64,000 nucleotides of DNA from Vibrio litoralis DSM 17657 (GTDB lineage: Bacteria; Pseudomonadota; Gammaproteobacteria; Enterobacterales; Vibrionaceae): positions 434,001 to 498,000 of the forward strand of contig NZ_KE384566.1 in assembly GCF_000426765.1 (NCBI RefSeq). The letters run 5' to 3'. Positions 42,830 through 51,603 of this stretch are shown here, piece by piece. The notes beneath the pieces are model-generated. The model was not told the origin of the DNA. It saw only the letters and a program-made list of their open reading frames with translations, and searched no databases. Each line of letters opens with the position of its first letter. Positions within the stretch are counted from its first letter, which is position 1. Position numbers and translations under genes: made by a program.

Positions 42830-44092
42830 ATGTTTAATATAAAAAACCAGCTTGATAGAAAAAAACAGTTTAATAGCAAAAATAAATTTGATGAAAAAAT
42901 CCAAACAGCTCTGACAACACGGCGTGAAAAAGGGCTACAAAGAAACACCCAGGTATTTTCGCATCTGGCTGATAATCAGATTTCAGTATCTACCGCGAAT
43001 TCTGCCGCAGAGTCTAGGCCGTATATCAATTTTTCGAGTAATGACTACCTAGGTCTTGCTCGTGATCCTGAATTAATTTCAGCTTGGCAACAAGGATTAA
43101 CTCAGTACGGTTGCGGTAGTAGTGCATCTCCTGCTGTCACCGGGCTCTCTATGGCTCATCAAAGTTTGCAAGCTAAGCTGTGCGAATGGCTAGGCTACTC
43201 TAGATCGGTGTTATTTAATTCCGGTTTTAGCGCCAATCAAGCCTTGTTGTTTACCTTATTGGATAAGCACGATCATCTTATACAGGATAAATTGAATCAT
43301 GCTTCTTTGATGGAAGCGGGTATGCTGAGTCCTGCGTCAATGTCTCGCTTTAAGCACAATGATGTGAATGAACTTAGCCGTAAACTTGCTGAGCTTTCAG
43401 CAACACCAACACCAGCACAAGCTAAGCTAGTGGTTTCTGAAGGCGTTTTTAGCATGGATGGTGATATCGCACCATTGAAGGAGCTTTCACAGCAATGCCA
43501 AAAACATCAGGCTTGGCTGGCCATCGATGATGCTCATGGATTAGGGGTACTAGGTTCATCCGGCGGTGGGATTACTGAGTTATCAGGAATTAAACCTAAC
43601 ATCTTAATCGTGACGTTCGGTAAGGCGGTAGGGCTTTCAGGGGCGGCAATCTTATGCGATGAAAGTACGGGCGAATTCTTGAATCAGTTTGCGCGGCATT
43701 ATGTTTACTCAACAGCAATGCCTCCAGCGCAAGCTTATGCCATTAGTCATGCGATTACGATGATCCAGCAACAAGCATGGAGGCGTGAAAAGCTTGCTGA
43801 ATTATCTGAAATCTTCCATGACTCACTCTCAACACTTTCTGGATATAGAGCCACTAGTACGGCAATTAAGCCTTTGATATGTGGCAATAGCCAACAAGCT
43901 ATCGATTTGTCGAACTACTTAAAGCAGAAAGGCATGTGGGTTGGAGCTATTCGTCCACCCACGGTTCCCGCGAATGCGGCAAGGTTAAGGATCACCTTGA
44001 GTAGCCGTCATTCTCAGCAACAAGTTTCACAGCTTATTCAAGACATTATTCAATATTATCAATTGAATGAAAATCTAAGAGGGTACGGTTGA
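42830..44092 (+). CDS. bioF: 8-amino-7-oxononanoate synthase
   Basis: BioF condenses pimeloyl-ACP and alanine. The 420-residue PLP enzyme has NFSSNDYLGL (67-76), IDDAHGLGVLG and the cofactor lysine Lys265 in TFGKAVGLSGA. It is longer than E. coli BioF (384), partly because of a lysine- and asparagine-rich N-terminus of about 20 residues. No other start is better placed. It begins five bases after bioB. Confidence 0.95.
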   Translation: MFNIKNQLDRKKQFNSKNKFDEKIQTALTTRREKGLQRNTQVFSHLADNQISVSTANSAAESRPYINFSSNDYLGLARDPELISAWQQGLTQYGCGSSASPAVTGLSMAHQSLQAKLCEWLGYSRSVLFNSGFSANQALLFTLLDKHDHLIQDKLNHASLMEAGMLSPASMSRFKHNDVNELSRKLAELSATPTPAQAKLVVSEGVFSMDGDIAPLKELSQQCQKHQAWLAIDDAHGLGVLGSSGGGITELSGIKPNILIVTFGKAVGLSGAAILCDESTGEFLNQFARHYVYSTAMPPAQAYAISHAITMIQQQAWRREKLAELSEIFHDSLSTLSGYRATSTAIKPLICGNSQQAIDLSNYLKQKGMWVGAIRPPTVPANAARLRITLSSRHSQQQVSQLIQDIIQYYQLNENLRGYG

Positions 44093-44895
44093 TGGCCTTA
44101 GCAGTAGATACTGAATGTAAAGATACCGATAAAATAGCCGTTGCCCAAGCGTTCAGTAAAGCGGCAAAAACTTATGATCAACATGCGGCTTTTCAAAGGC
44201 AGGTTGGGTATCTTTTGCTGGATAAATTACCGCATGATTTATCTGGATTGAAAGTATTGGACCTTGGCTGCGGTACAGGTTATTTCACTCAATTGCTGGC
44301 ATTGCGTGGCGCCCAAGTCACAGCCTTTGATTTGTCCGATGCCATGTTGGCGGTGTGCCAATCTCGTTGTGCTAATTTGCCGGTGAGTTACTTGAAAGGG
44401 GACGCTGAGCAATTACCGTTTGAGCCTCAAAGTTTTGATTTGATTTTTTCCAGCCTTGCATTGCAATGGTGTCATCAGTTGGATGCTTTAATGACATCAC
44501 TTATCCAAGTATTAAAACCGCAAGGGAAATTGGTATATTCAACGCTTTTACAGGGTTCATTAGTCGAATTACATAGTGCTTGGCAGCAAGTCGATCGCCA
44601 ATATCAACATGTGAATCAATTCCATCAAATAGATAGCTTGAAATCGGCGGCATCGCAATCGGGAGCGAGGCAATGCCAGCTAGAAAACCTGCAAATAACA
44701 CTTAACTATTCTTCGGCAATTGAGTTAATGAAAGATTTAAAAGGGATTGGTGCAACGCATGTTTCTGGGCGCTCACAAGGGTTAACCAAACCGAAAACCT
44801 TATTACAAGTCGATCAAGCCTACCAAGTGCATAAAAATTCGAAAGGTGAACTTCCCGCCACTTATCAGGTTTGTTTAGGAGAGCTGACAAAATGA
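44092..44895 (+). CDS. bioC: Malonyl-ACP O-methyltransferase
   Basis: BioC methylates malonyl-ACP to start pimelate synthesis through the fatty acid pathway. The 267-residue protein carries the SAM motif VLDLGCGTGYF (55-65) and the BioC-typical FSKAAKTYDQHAAFQ near the start. I chose the ATG at 44092, which overlaps the bioF stop (TGATG) and has AGAGGG upstream, over a TTG one codon earlier. The stop overlaps bioD. Confidence 0.94.
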   Translation: MALAVDTECKDTDKIAVAQAFSKAAKTYDQHAAFQRQVGYLLLDKLPHDLSGLKVLDLGCGTGYFTQLLALRGAQVTAFDLSDAMLAVCQSRCANLPVSYLKGDAEQLPFEPQSFDLIFSSLALQWCHQLDALMTSLIQVLKPQGKLVYSTLLQGSLVELHSAWQQVDRQYQHVNQFHQIDSLKSAASQSGARQCQLENLQITLNYSSAIELMKDLKGIGATHVSGRSQGLTKPKTLLQVDQAYQVHKNSKGELPATYQVCLGELTK

Positions 44896-45575
44896 GTCAT
44901 TGTGTATTTATTACTGGTACGGATACCGAAGTCGGCAAAACTTTAGTATCTCAAGCATTCATTAAGGCGTTTGCTAAGCGTGATTATCGAGTTTCAGGAT
45001 TTAAACCTATCGCGGCGGGCTGTGAAGTTAGCGAACAAGGTTTGGTTAATGAAGATGCTCTAGCGTTACAGAAAGCCTCGAATGTTGAGCTAAGTTATGC
45101 TGAGGTTAATCCTTTTGCTTTGTTGTTACCTACATCACCGCATATTGCCGCTAAACGTGAGTCGGTCACTATAGACTTTGACTCATTAGATCAAAACTTA
45201 GATCAGCATAAAGTGAAATCTGACATAGTAGTGGTAGAAGGGGCGGGTGGCTGGAAAGTGCCGGTTTCTGATAACGAATTTTTATCAACTTGGGTAAAGC
45301 TACAAAAATTACCGGTTATTATCGTGGTTGGTATCCGACTCGGTTGTTTGAATCATGCTTTGCTTACTCTAGAGTCAATCCGAAATGATGGTTTAGAGGT
45401 GGTCGGTTGGGTGGCGAATAAGGTCGACCCTGATTTTGGTTGTTACGATGAGAATGTGGCTTTTTTAGAAAGTCATATTTCCGCGCCCAAATTAGCTGAA
45501 ATTCCTTATTTATCAAAATCGGAAATGATGGATGTTGAACAATATATTGATTTAGACTTGTTCAAGTTCGAGTAA
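44892..45575 (+). CDS. bioD: Dethiobiotin synthetase
   Basis: BioD closes the ureido ring of dethiobiotin. The 227-residue protein has the P-loop GTDTEVGKT (9-17), FKPIAAGCE and VVEGAGGWKVP. The ATG at 44892 overlaps the bioC stop (ATGA). A TTG at 44871 would add seven residues not found in the family. Last gene of the operon. Confidence 0.96.
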   Translation: MSHCVFITGTDTEVGKTLVSQAFIKAFAKRDYRVSGFKPIAAGCEVSEQGLVNEDALALQKASNVELSYAEVNPFALLLPTSPHIAAKRESVTIDFDSLDQNLDQHKVKSDIVVVEGAGGWKVPVSDNEFLSTWVKLQKLPVIIVVGIRLGCLNHALLTLESIRNDGLEVVGWVANKVDPDFGCYDENVAFLESHISAPKLAEIPYLSKSEMMDVEQYIDLDLFKFE

Positions 45576-45588
45576 TGGAGTTATAACT

Positions 45589-45608
45589 TATACCCAAGTT
45601 ACTTGGGT
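45589..45608. repeat. Short palindromic repeat, TATACC family
   Basis: TATACCCAAGTTACTTGGGT, a near-perfect inverted repeat between the bioD stop and its terminator. Confidence 0.6.
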
Positions 45609-45623
45609 CTATTCTTAAATAAA

Positions 45624-45660
45624 ACAAAAGCCGCATAATGACTAATATGCGGCTTTTGTA
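45624..45660. terminator. Terminator after bioD
   Basis: ACAAAAGCCGCATA and TATGCGGCTTTTGT pair around a nine-base loop. Shared by convergent bioD and the small gene at 45680. Confidence 0.9.
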
Positions 45661-45679
45661 TTTTAAATGGGTATACTTA

Positions 45680-45832
45680 TTATTGAGCTTGATATTTTTC
45701 AGGAACCAGCCTCATAGGCTGCTCTGATTTCTTTTCTGCTAAACCTAAGCGCTCTTTCGCTTCTTCTTCTGATAAACCTAAATGGCACGATAATAAATCG
45801 ATCGCCATTTGGTAATTTTCCTTATCCGCCAT
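45680..45832 (-). CDS. Small protein of unknown function
   Basis: From the ATG at 45832 (AAGGGTG upstream) the product is 50 residues, MADKENYQMAIDLLSCHLGL and then a charged helix (SEEEAKERLGLAEKK) and a tail QPMRLVPEKYQAQ. It is amphipathic with one cysteine and no membrane segment. A longer reading up to 45895 would add a hydrophobic leader but lacks a ribosome site. I do not recognise it. It is a real gene candidate because its start context is good and it meets a shared terminator. Confidence 0.65.
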   Translation of the reverse strand: MADKENYQMAIDLLSCHLGLSEEEAKERLGLAEKKSEQPMRLVPEKYQAQ

Positions 45833-46221
45833 AGTTATCACCCTTATTTGTAACAGTAATATCGTTAAAATAAGGATAATAGTTGCTATGAGCAATACGA
45901 CTAAAGTATAACTAAGTGAGAGTGAATCAGGTGACGGACCATATAAGCCTTAGTATTCATTTACTTGAGTATTAAACAGCTAAGTATAAATTTGAGTGAT
46001 TGGTCACAAATAGTATGACTTATATACGTATGTAGAGTGATAGTTACGCAATCATTCGCGCTAAAGTTATAAGACACTAAATGTTTCAATTTAGCGCTTA
46101 ACCTTGAACTTAAAATGAATGACTATATCTATACTTAAACCGTGTAGGTATACATTGTTTTTTCACCGTAGCCATAAGGTTACGATGACTAATGAATAGT
46201 TTCTCAATGGAGACAGAAAGA
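45833..46221. promoter_or_regulatory. Divergent region with possible heat-shock promoter for htpX
   Basis: About 390 AT-rich bases with no gene seen. CTTGAA at 46103-46108, followed 14 bases later by CTATATCT, loosely fits a sigma-32 promoter (CTTGAA ... CCCCATNT). htpX is heat-induced in E. coli. The -10 is a poor match, so this is tentative. Confidence 0.3.
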
Positions 46222-47085
46222 ATGAAACGAGTGATGTTATTTTTAGCAACCAACTTAGCAGTAGTGCTAGTTTTAAGTGTTGTTTTAAATATAGTTTATG
46301 CGGTAACCGGAATGCAGCCAGGTAGTCTTTCTGGGCTATTGGTGATGGCAGCTTTATTTGGTTTTGGTGGCTCATTCATTTCATTGTTAATGTCTAAAAA
46401 AATGGCATTGCGCTCTGTTGGTGGTCAAGTAATTGAAACCCCAAGAAATGAAACCGAACATTGGTTAGTCCAAACAGTAAGTCGTCAAGCTCAGCAAGTC
46501 GGTATTGGCATGCCAACCGTAGCTATTTATGATTCGCCAGATATCAATGCTTTTGCAACGGGTGCTAAGCGAGATGATTCTTTGGTTGCGGTATCTACCG
46601 GATTATTGCACAACATGACTCGTGATGAAGCTGAGGCGGTACTTGCTCATGAGGTTAGCCATATTTCTAACGGTGATATGGTGACCATGACATTAATGCA
46701 AGGCGTAGTGAATACCTTTGTTATTTTCTTATCTCGCACAATTGCAAACCTTGTAAGCTCAAGAGATAGCGAAGAAGGCGGTGGCACGAATATGATGAGC
46801 TACTTTTTGATCTCTATGGTGCTTGAATTGGTGTTTGGTTTCTTAGCAAGTTTTATTACGATGTGGTACAGCCGTCACCGTGAATTCCATGCCGATGCTG
46901 GCGCAGCAAACTTGGTCGGCAAGCATAAGATGATTGCCGCTCTTGAACGTTTGAAAATGAGCCACGAACCACAATTAGAAGGTTCTATGATGGCGTTTGG
47001 CATTAATGGTAAGCGCACTATGATGGAATTATTAATGAGTCATCCACCGCTTGATAAGCGTATCGATGCTCTACGTAATTCATAA
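46222..47085 (+). CDS. htpX: Membrane protease HtpX
   Basis: HtpX is a zinc metalloprotease that degrades damaged inner-membrane proteins together with FtsH. From the ATG at 46222 it is 287 residues, with two N-terminal helices (about 4-25, 35-55), the zinc motif HEVSH (143-147), two further helices, and [16 protein letters not shown] [14 protein letters not shown] containing the third ligand. GGAG lies nine bases upstream. Earlier in-frame starts add residues not found in relatives. Confidence 0.95.
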   Translation: MKRVMLFLATNLAVVLVLSVVLNIVYAVTGMQPGSLSGLLVMAALFGFGGSFISLLMSKKMALRSVGGQVIETPRNETEHWLVQTVSRQAQQVGIGMPTVAIYDSPDINAFATGAKRDDSLVAVSTGLLHNMTRDEAEAVLAHEVSHISNGDMVTMTLMQGVVNTFVIFLSRTIANLVSSRDSEEGGGTNMMSYFLISMVLELVFGFLASFITMWYSRHREFHADAGAANLVGKHKMIAALERLKMSHEPQLEGSMMAFGINGKRTMMELLMSHPPLDKRIDALRNS

Positions 47086-47110
47086 TAGAAAAGCTACTGT
47101 ATGAGTCAAT

Positions 47111-47153
47111 TGTCGCCTCTTGTCGCGTAAAGTGTTAAGAGGCGACTTTTTTA
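47111..47153. terminator. Terminator between htpX and ybaM
   Basis: GTCGCCTCTT and AAGAGGCGAC form a ten-base stem followed by six T residues. Confidence 0.9.
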
Positions 47154-47239
47154 TATGTAGCTTGATACTCGGTCGTTTCACTTCTCGTTGCTCGATAAGA
47201 AAGTGCAACGTGTAGGGGATTAGTTTCTAAACAAGGATT

Positions 47240-47407
47240 CTATTTCTTTTCTATTTTCTTCTGTAAATCTGCTTCAACAATTTTCAATGCTTCTAGCGCA
47301 ATGTTCGGTTCGATTTCATTCGATTCCAGTAAATAAATAAGATCAACTGCCAATTTTATTTCTTCCGGCGCAGAATCTAGTGGGCTAGGTTGATTGTCAA
47401 TAGTCAT
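47240..47407 (-). CDS. ybaM: YbaM-family small protein (DUF2496)
   Basis: This 55-residue protein begins MTIDNQPSPLDSAPEEIKLA and contains VDLIYLLESNEI, closely matching E. coli YbaM ([20 protein letters not shown]). In E. coli ybaM also follows priC. Here the ATG lies 11 bases inside the end of priC, in another frame, so translation is likely coupled. Function unknown. Confidence 0.88.
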   Translation of the reverse strand: MTIDNQPSPLDSAPEEIKLAVDLIYLLESNEIEPNIALEALKIVEADLQKKIEKK

Positions 47408-47960
47408 TGCTTGGGTTATGCCTTTCTCTATAAGTGATTTGCTTTTCTATTTTTAACTTTGCCGCTTGGCAACGTTCTAGTCGTTGTTCTGCTGTTAAGA
47501 GGTCCTGTTGCGCTTTTGCACGCTGTAAACTGCTGCAATGATCAACTTGATGGGTCTTTTGTTGCACTAGATCTTGTAAGCGAATTTCCCACTCTTGGTG
47601 CTGTGATAAATCTTGATAAAGCTCACTGATAGGCTTGCGGTAATGACTGCTGTGCTTTATTTCGTTATGGCGAATAGCACCCGTGGCTAATTCACGTTGA
47701 ATGGCTTCTAGTTGCGCTATCAGCTTCTGAGAGAGGTGTTCAGCGCGCAACTGAGTCAGTCTATTTGCTTGCTGCTCTCGAATGATGCTGTCATAAGTTG
47801 CTTGGGCTTCCGAAACACACGGAACTAAGAAGCGGGCTCTACAGCTAAAAAGATGCTCATCAAATAAAGGCTGATGATGCTCTCCTTTTTGCCTATCTCG
47901 CTGAGCGGCTTGCTTGGCTAAAGTATCAAGTTTATCTGCTATATCGCTGAAATTACTCAT
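47397..47960 (-). CDS. priC: Primosomal replication protein PriC
   Basis: PriC helps reload DnaB at arrested forks. The 187-residue protein is helical, basic and glutamine-rich. It carries FDEHLFSCRARFLVPCVSEA and the C-terminal run IEKQITYRERHNP, consistent with the PriC family. Sequence similarity among PriC proteins is low, and the adjacent ybaM supports the call. Confidence 0.85.
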   Translation of the reverse strand: MSNFSDIADKLDTLAKQAAQRDRQKGEHHQPLFDEHLFSCRARFLVPCVSEAQATYDSIIREQQANRLTQLRAEHLSQKLIAQLEAIQRELATGAIRHNEIKHSSHYRKPISELYQDLSQHQEWEIRLQDLVQQKTHQVDHCSSLQRAKAQQDLLTAEQRLERCQAAKLKIEKQITYRERHNPSNDY

Positions 47961-47971
47961 CTCTACCTCAA

Positions 47972-48742
47972 TTAAAACCAGGCTTCATAAGCCAGTTTTA
48001 TTGCCATGACGCTTACCACAGTCACAAAGACTGGACGAATAAATGCCGCGCCAAAACGAATCGCTGAATGTGCGCCAACATAAGCTCCTGCCATTAAGCA
48101 TAGCCCCATGGTTAAACCTAATGCCCAATTAATGTGACCTAATATGGCAAAGGTCACTAGGGAAGTAAAATTGCTGGTGAAGTTCATGGCTTTGGCGACA
48201 CCAGATGAAAGTAAGATATTCATTCGATATAAGGCCATATTAGTGACTGTCCAAAATGCGCCAGTACCGGGACCAATTGCACCGTCATAAAAACCAAGGG
48301 TTAATCCTTGAATAATTTGTTTCCTATGCGTCTTAGCGTCAAACTCAGGCATATCGCTGTGATTTTCTTTTGGCGGTTTATGAAAAATAGTATAAACCGC
48401 CGTCGCGAGAATAATTAATGGCAATAATTTTTCTAACCAACCGGTACTAATAACATTGATCACAAGCGTACCGCTAATTGCGCCAATTAAGGTGGCAATA
48501 AAGGAGCGATACCAAAACTCAGGAGTGAACAATCGTTTCTTATAATAAGTAAAAGCTGCCGTTGAAGAGGCAAAAGTTGCGGATAGTTTATTTGTACCAA
48601 GCGCCAAATGAGGAGGGAGACCAATGGAAAGTAGGGCTGGTACAGTCAGCATACCGCCACCGCCAGCAACTGCATCGATAAAACCAGCAGCAAAAGCAAC
48701 AAGGCCCAGAATGATAAGCATCGTTGGGTCTAACATTTCCAT
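47972..48742 (-). CDS. yfcA: TSUP-family permease (TauE/SafE, YfcA-like)
   Basis: The 256-residue inner-membrane protein has about eight helices, with the duplicated TSUP motifs GFIDAVAGGGGMLTVPALL near the start and GFYDGAIGPGTGAFW in the second half. It resembles E. coli YfcA. The family exports sulfur-containing or other organic anions, and the substrate here is unknown. It lies between dinG (upstream) and priC in the same direction, 11 bases before priC. Confidence 0.88.
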   Translation of the reverse strand: MEMLDPTMLIILGLVAFAAGFIDAVAGGGGMLTVPALLSIGLPPHLALGTNKLSATFASSTAAFTYYKKRLFTPEFWYRSFIATLIGAISGTLVINVISTGWLEKLLPLIILATAVYTIFHKPPKENHSDMPEFDAKTHRKQIIQGLTLGFYDGAIGPGTGAFWTVTNMALYRMNILLSSGVAKAMNFTSNFTSLVTFAILGHINWALGLTMGLCLMAGAYVGAHSAIRFGAAFIRPVFVTVVSVMAIKLAYEAWF

Positions 48743-48757
48743 AAATGATCTTCTTAG

Positions 48758-50839
48758 TTAGTATTCTATGTTCCGCTTAAAAGGCGGCAGGGCATCGAGT
48801 AATGATTTACCGTAGCGTTTGGTGACGATGCGGCGATCTAGGATCACGACTCTACCAGAATCTTGCTCTTTTCGCAGTAAACGTCCCACAGATTGAATCA
48901 GTTTTTTACTTGCTTCGGGAACGGAAATTTGTAAAAACGGATTTCCACCTTTTTGTACAATATATTCAGAGTGCGCTTCTTCGACAGGAGAGTTCGGAAC
49001 ACCAAATGGAATTTTGGTAATGATCAAGTTTTCAAGCAACTTACTCGGTAGATCAAGTCCTTCCGAAAAACTCCCCGTGCCAAAAATCACGCTGGTTTGG
49101 CCAAATTGGCAATACGCTTTATGTTTATTGAGTATTTCAGTGCGTGAACGCTTGCCTTGAATTTGCAGGTTCCACTTTTCTCTTAATGCGATAGATTCAA
49201 GTTTTTCTGCCACTTGATTCATTTGCCAGTAGGAAGAAAATAAAATTAAATTCGCTTTCTTTTCTTCAATATAACCAGGCAGAATCTCACACAAGTGCTT
49301 AGTGAAATCAGGGTGCTGCGGTTCAAATTTTACATTAGGGATGAGTAACTCAGCATTATTTTGGTAATCAAAAGGTGATGCTAATGCCAGAAACTGGGTA
49401 GCGTCTTCGGCTTTTTGGCTAACGCCGGCCTGGATAGCAAAATACTGAAATGAGTTTAATGCTCTCATGGTTGCCGATACGAGCACCGCACCAGCGCAAC
49501 GACTCCATAATTGACGATCGAGTTGCCAGCCAACCTCTAGAGGCGACACACTAATAATAAAGTCATCTTCCCGTTCTGGGCTCACTTCTATCCAACGGGC
49601 AAGTGGTGCGCCTTTGTCATGATTTGGCTCTGCCATTAAATGCCACACTTTAGCCAAATTCTCCAAGCGTTGTAGATAAAAGCCAGACTCCGCGAGTGCC
49701 GGTTCAGCGAGGCGTGAAGATAATTCCCCATCTTTAACTCGTTCTGAAATCAAGTCGGCGATTTTATTCATAGCTTGATGTGCTTTCTTGCTCAGTATTT
49801 TTAGGCTTTTAGATTCTTCTTCTAACCAAGCAGGTAATTCTCCGTGCTCAAAGCGATATGTACGCTCTTTAAATTCATTGGTATTAAACCGCGTGCTTAA
49901 TTGAGTAAGAGCTGGGATCAGTTGCTGAATAGCATCTTGTAATTCATTTCTAAATCGAGCGCTACGCTTAGCATCAGTCAAATTCGCTATTTTTACTACG
50001 GCTTTATTGAGGCTCTCTAACCAACCAGCGGCACCTTTTAAGCTTGCAGCGGCGGAAGCATGTTCACGAGCCACGTTCGGTAGATGGTGTGCTTCATCAA
50101 AAATATAAATACTTTGCTCGGGCTCAGGCAAGATCACGCCGCCACCAAGATCGGCATCGGCCATCACTAAGCTGTGGTTGGCAATAATAATATCGGCTTT
50201 ATCAAGATCGGCTCTTGCTTTCTGGAAAGGGCAATCACGATGTGAAGGCATCGAATTATTGCAACTGTGCTTATCACTAACGATAATTTTCCAAATATCG
50301 TCGTTAATAGTCTCTGGCCAGCTATCCCTATCACCATCCCATTTTTGAGTCGAGAAAGCTTCATATAAATCTTGCAGCTGCTTTATATCTTGCTGCTTAG
50401 GTTTGCTTTCAAACATAGCCATTTGCTGACTATCTTGTTGCCCACCAGAAGCCAACATTAACTTTTCAGCACAGCAGTAGCGCTGACGTCCTTTAGCCAA
50501 TAGAAAAGTGAAAGGAGTATCGACTAAGCGTCGATAAAGCGGCATATCTTTATTAATTAACTGTTCTTGTAGTGCAACCGTTGCGGTAGAAATGATGATT
50601 TTCTTCTCACCAAACTGAGCGAAAGGTACCGATGCCATTAAGTAAGCCAATGATTTACCAATGCCGGTGCCTGCTTCCGCCACAATAATACGATTGGATT
50701 GATGGTAGGTACCTGCCAGTGTTTTAGCAATTTCTGCAACTAGGTAGTTTTGAGCTCGGCGAGGAATAAAGCCATCTAATTGATGAGAAAGATTTTGATA
50801 ACTGTGTTTGATGGCTTTTTGAATATTGGCAGATAGCAT
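48758..50839 (-). CDS. dinG: ATP-dependent DNA helicase DinG
   Basis: DinG is a 5-prime to 3-prime XPD-like helicase of the SOS response. The 693-residue protein has Walker A EAGTGIGKS (55-63), the DEAH box in FDEAHHLPN, and helicase motif VI QSVGRLLR. The iron-sulfur region carries Cys122, Cys123, Cys193 and Cys203. Relative to E. coli (Cys120, 194, 199, 205), the cysteine expected near 198 is replaced by Pro, and an additional Cys123 is present. A LexA box lies 24 bases upstream. Confidence 0.94.
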   Translation of the reverse strand: MLSANIQKAIKHSYQNLSHQLDGFIPRRAQNYLVAEIAKTLAGTYHQSNRIIVAEAGTGIGKSLAYLMASVPFAQFGEKKIIISTATVALQEQLINKDMPLYRRLVDTPFTFLLAKGRQRYCCAEKLMLASGGQQDSQQMAMFESKPKQQDIKQLQDLYEAFSTQKWDGDRDSWPETINDDIWKIIVSDKHSCNNSMPSHRDCPFQKARADLDKADIIIANHSLVMADADLGGGVILPEPEQSIYIFDEAHHLPNVAREHASAAASLKGAAGWLESLNKAVVKIANLTDAKRSARFRNELQDAIQQLIPALTQLSTRFNTNEFKERTYRFEHGELPAWLEEESKSLKILSKKAHQAMNKIADLISERVKDGELSSRLAEPALAESGFYLQRLENLAKVWHLMAEPNHDKGAPLARWIEVSPEREDDFIISVSPLEVGWQLDRQLWSRCAGAVLVSATMRALNSFQYFAIQAGVSQKAEDATQFLALASPFDYQNNAELLIPNVKFEPQHPDFTKHLCEILPGYIEEKKANLILFSSYWQMNQVAEKLESIALREKWNLQIQGKRSRTEILNKHKAYCQFGQTSVIFGTGSFSEGLDLPSKLLENLIITKIPFGVPNSPVEEAHSEYIVQKGGNPFLQISVPEASKKLIQSVGRLLRKEQDSGRVVILDRRIVTKRYGKSLLDALPPFKRNIEY

Positions 50840-50860
50840 GCTTGAGTCTCTTAATTGAAC

Positions 50861-50880
50861 AACTGGATATTATCACAGTG
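50861..50880. promoter_or_regulatory. LexA box of dinG
   Basis: ACTGGATATTATCACAGT contains CTG-N10-CAG (50863-50878) with an AT-rich centre, the LexA pattern of gammaproteobacteria (CTGT-N8-ACAG). It is just upstream of dinG, a known SOS gene in E. coli. Confidence 0.75.
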
Positions 50881-50927
50881 GTTTGCTTAAGTAACCTGCC
50901 GAGTGTGGCTATTTAAATATAAAGAGA

Positions 50928-51053
50928 TATACCATCGTACTTGAAGCTGCAGCTTTGTTGTCGGCGCTTATTCACCCCAATCTCATAGGCAAGCTATGCG
51001 ATTGGGGCTTCATTCACTGGTTGCCTAACTACAACTCTAATTACTCTGGTATA
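50928..51053. repeat. Full-length ERIC-type repeat
   Basis: The 126-bp element runs from TATACCATCGTACTTGAAGC to CTAATTACTCTGGTATA, with inverted ends and a central stem (CACCCCAATC ... GATTGGGG and AGGCAAGCTATG). Length, ends and centre match the enterobacterial repetitive intergenic consensus (TATACTCTAAATAATTCGAG ... CACTTGAAG-type ends). It lies between divergent dinG and the porin gene, and has no coding capacity. Confidence 0.85.
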
Positions 51054-51603
51054 GGTAGGGAAATGTGACTTTGGTCTATTAAGTGAGTCACTAATTTCAC
51101 CGTAAAGATAGGTTTCCTCAATGTCTTACAGGTCGAAAACACACCACTTAGTCACTGTGCTGTCATGAAAAATAAGATCGGAATCACATATTGATGCATA
51201 AAACGTATCGCTTACTATGGGGAGCATGATTTGTGTTCGGTATGGAGTTTTATTCTGAGATGTGGCTTTTTATTGGGCTATTTATTGGTTTTATTTATAT
51301 TTTTTTAGGTTATATGACTGGCTTTTTATCTTTTGTTGTACTTATGAAAATCTTTAAACTGAGGTTAAGTTTAAAGATTAGAGTTGGTTATTTTTTTTAA
51401 CTGACTGTTTATAATGGTATTTTATCTTTTGTGGGTTGTGATTTACTTTTTTTTATTAAATTTGACACTTTTGGGGAACTTATTGCAATCTTTGGGTGCG
51501 AATCAGATGTAGCGCTTGTTGACGAAATGTTAACGAGCGATAAAACAAAAAAAGAAAGGAATCCCAAAGGGAATTTCAAATTAATAAAAGGCAGTGGATT
51601 ATT
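51054..51603. other. Upstream region of the porin gene
   Basis: This 550-base AT-rich region should hold the porin promoter. It includes the small ORF candidate at 51242-51400. TTGTGATTTAC at 51436 resembles a CRP half-site only. I see no RNA gene. Confidence 0.4.
51242..51400 (+). CDS. Possible small membrane protein
   Basis: A 52-codon reading begins MEFYSEMWLFIGLFIGFIYI and ends with a basic tail LRLSLKIRVGYFF. It would make one or two hydrophobic helices. The ribosome site is weak and the region is very AT-rich, so hydrophobic codons may appear by composition. No family recognised. Confidence 0.28.
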   Translation: MEFYSEMWLFIGLFIGFIYIFLGYMTGFLSFVVLMKIFKLRLSLKIRVGYFF

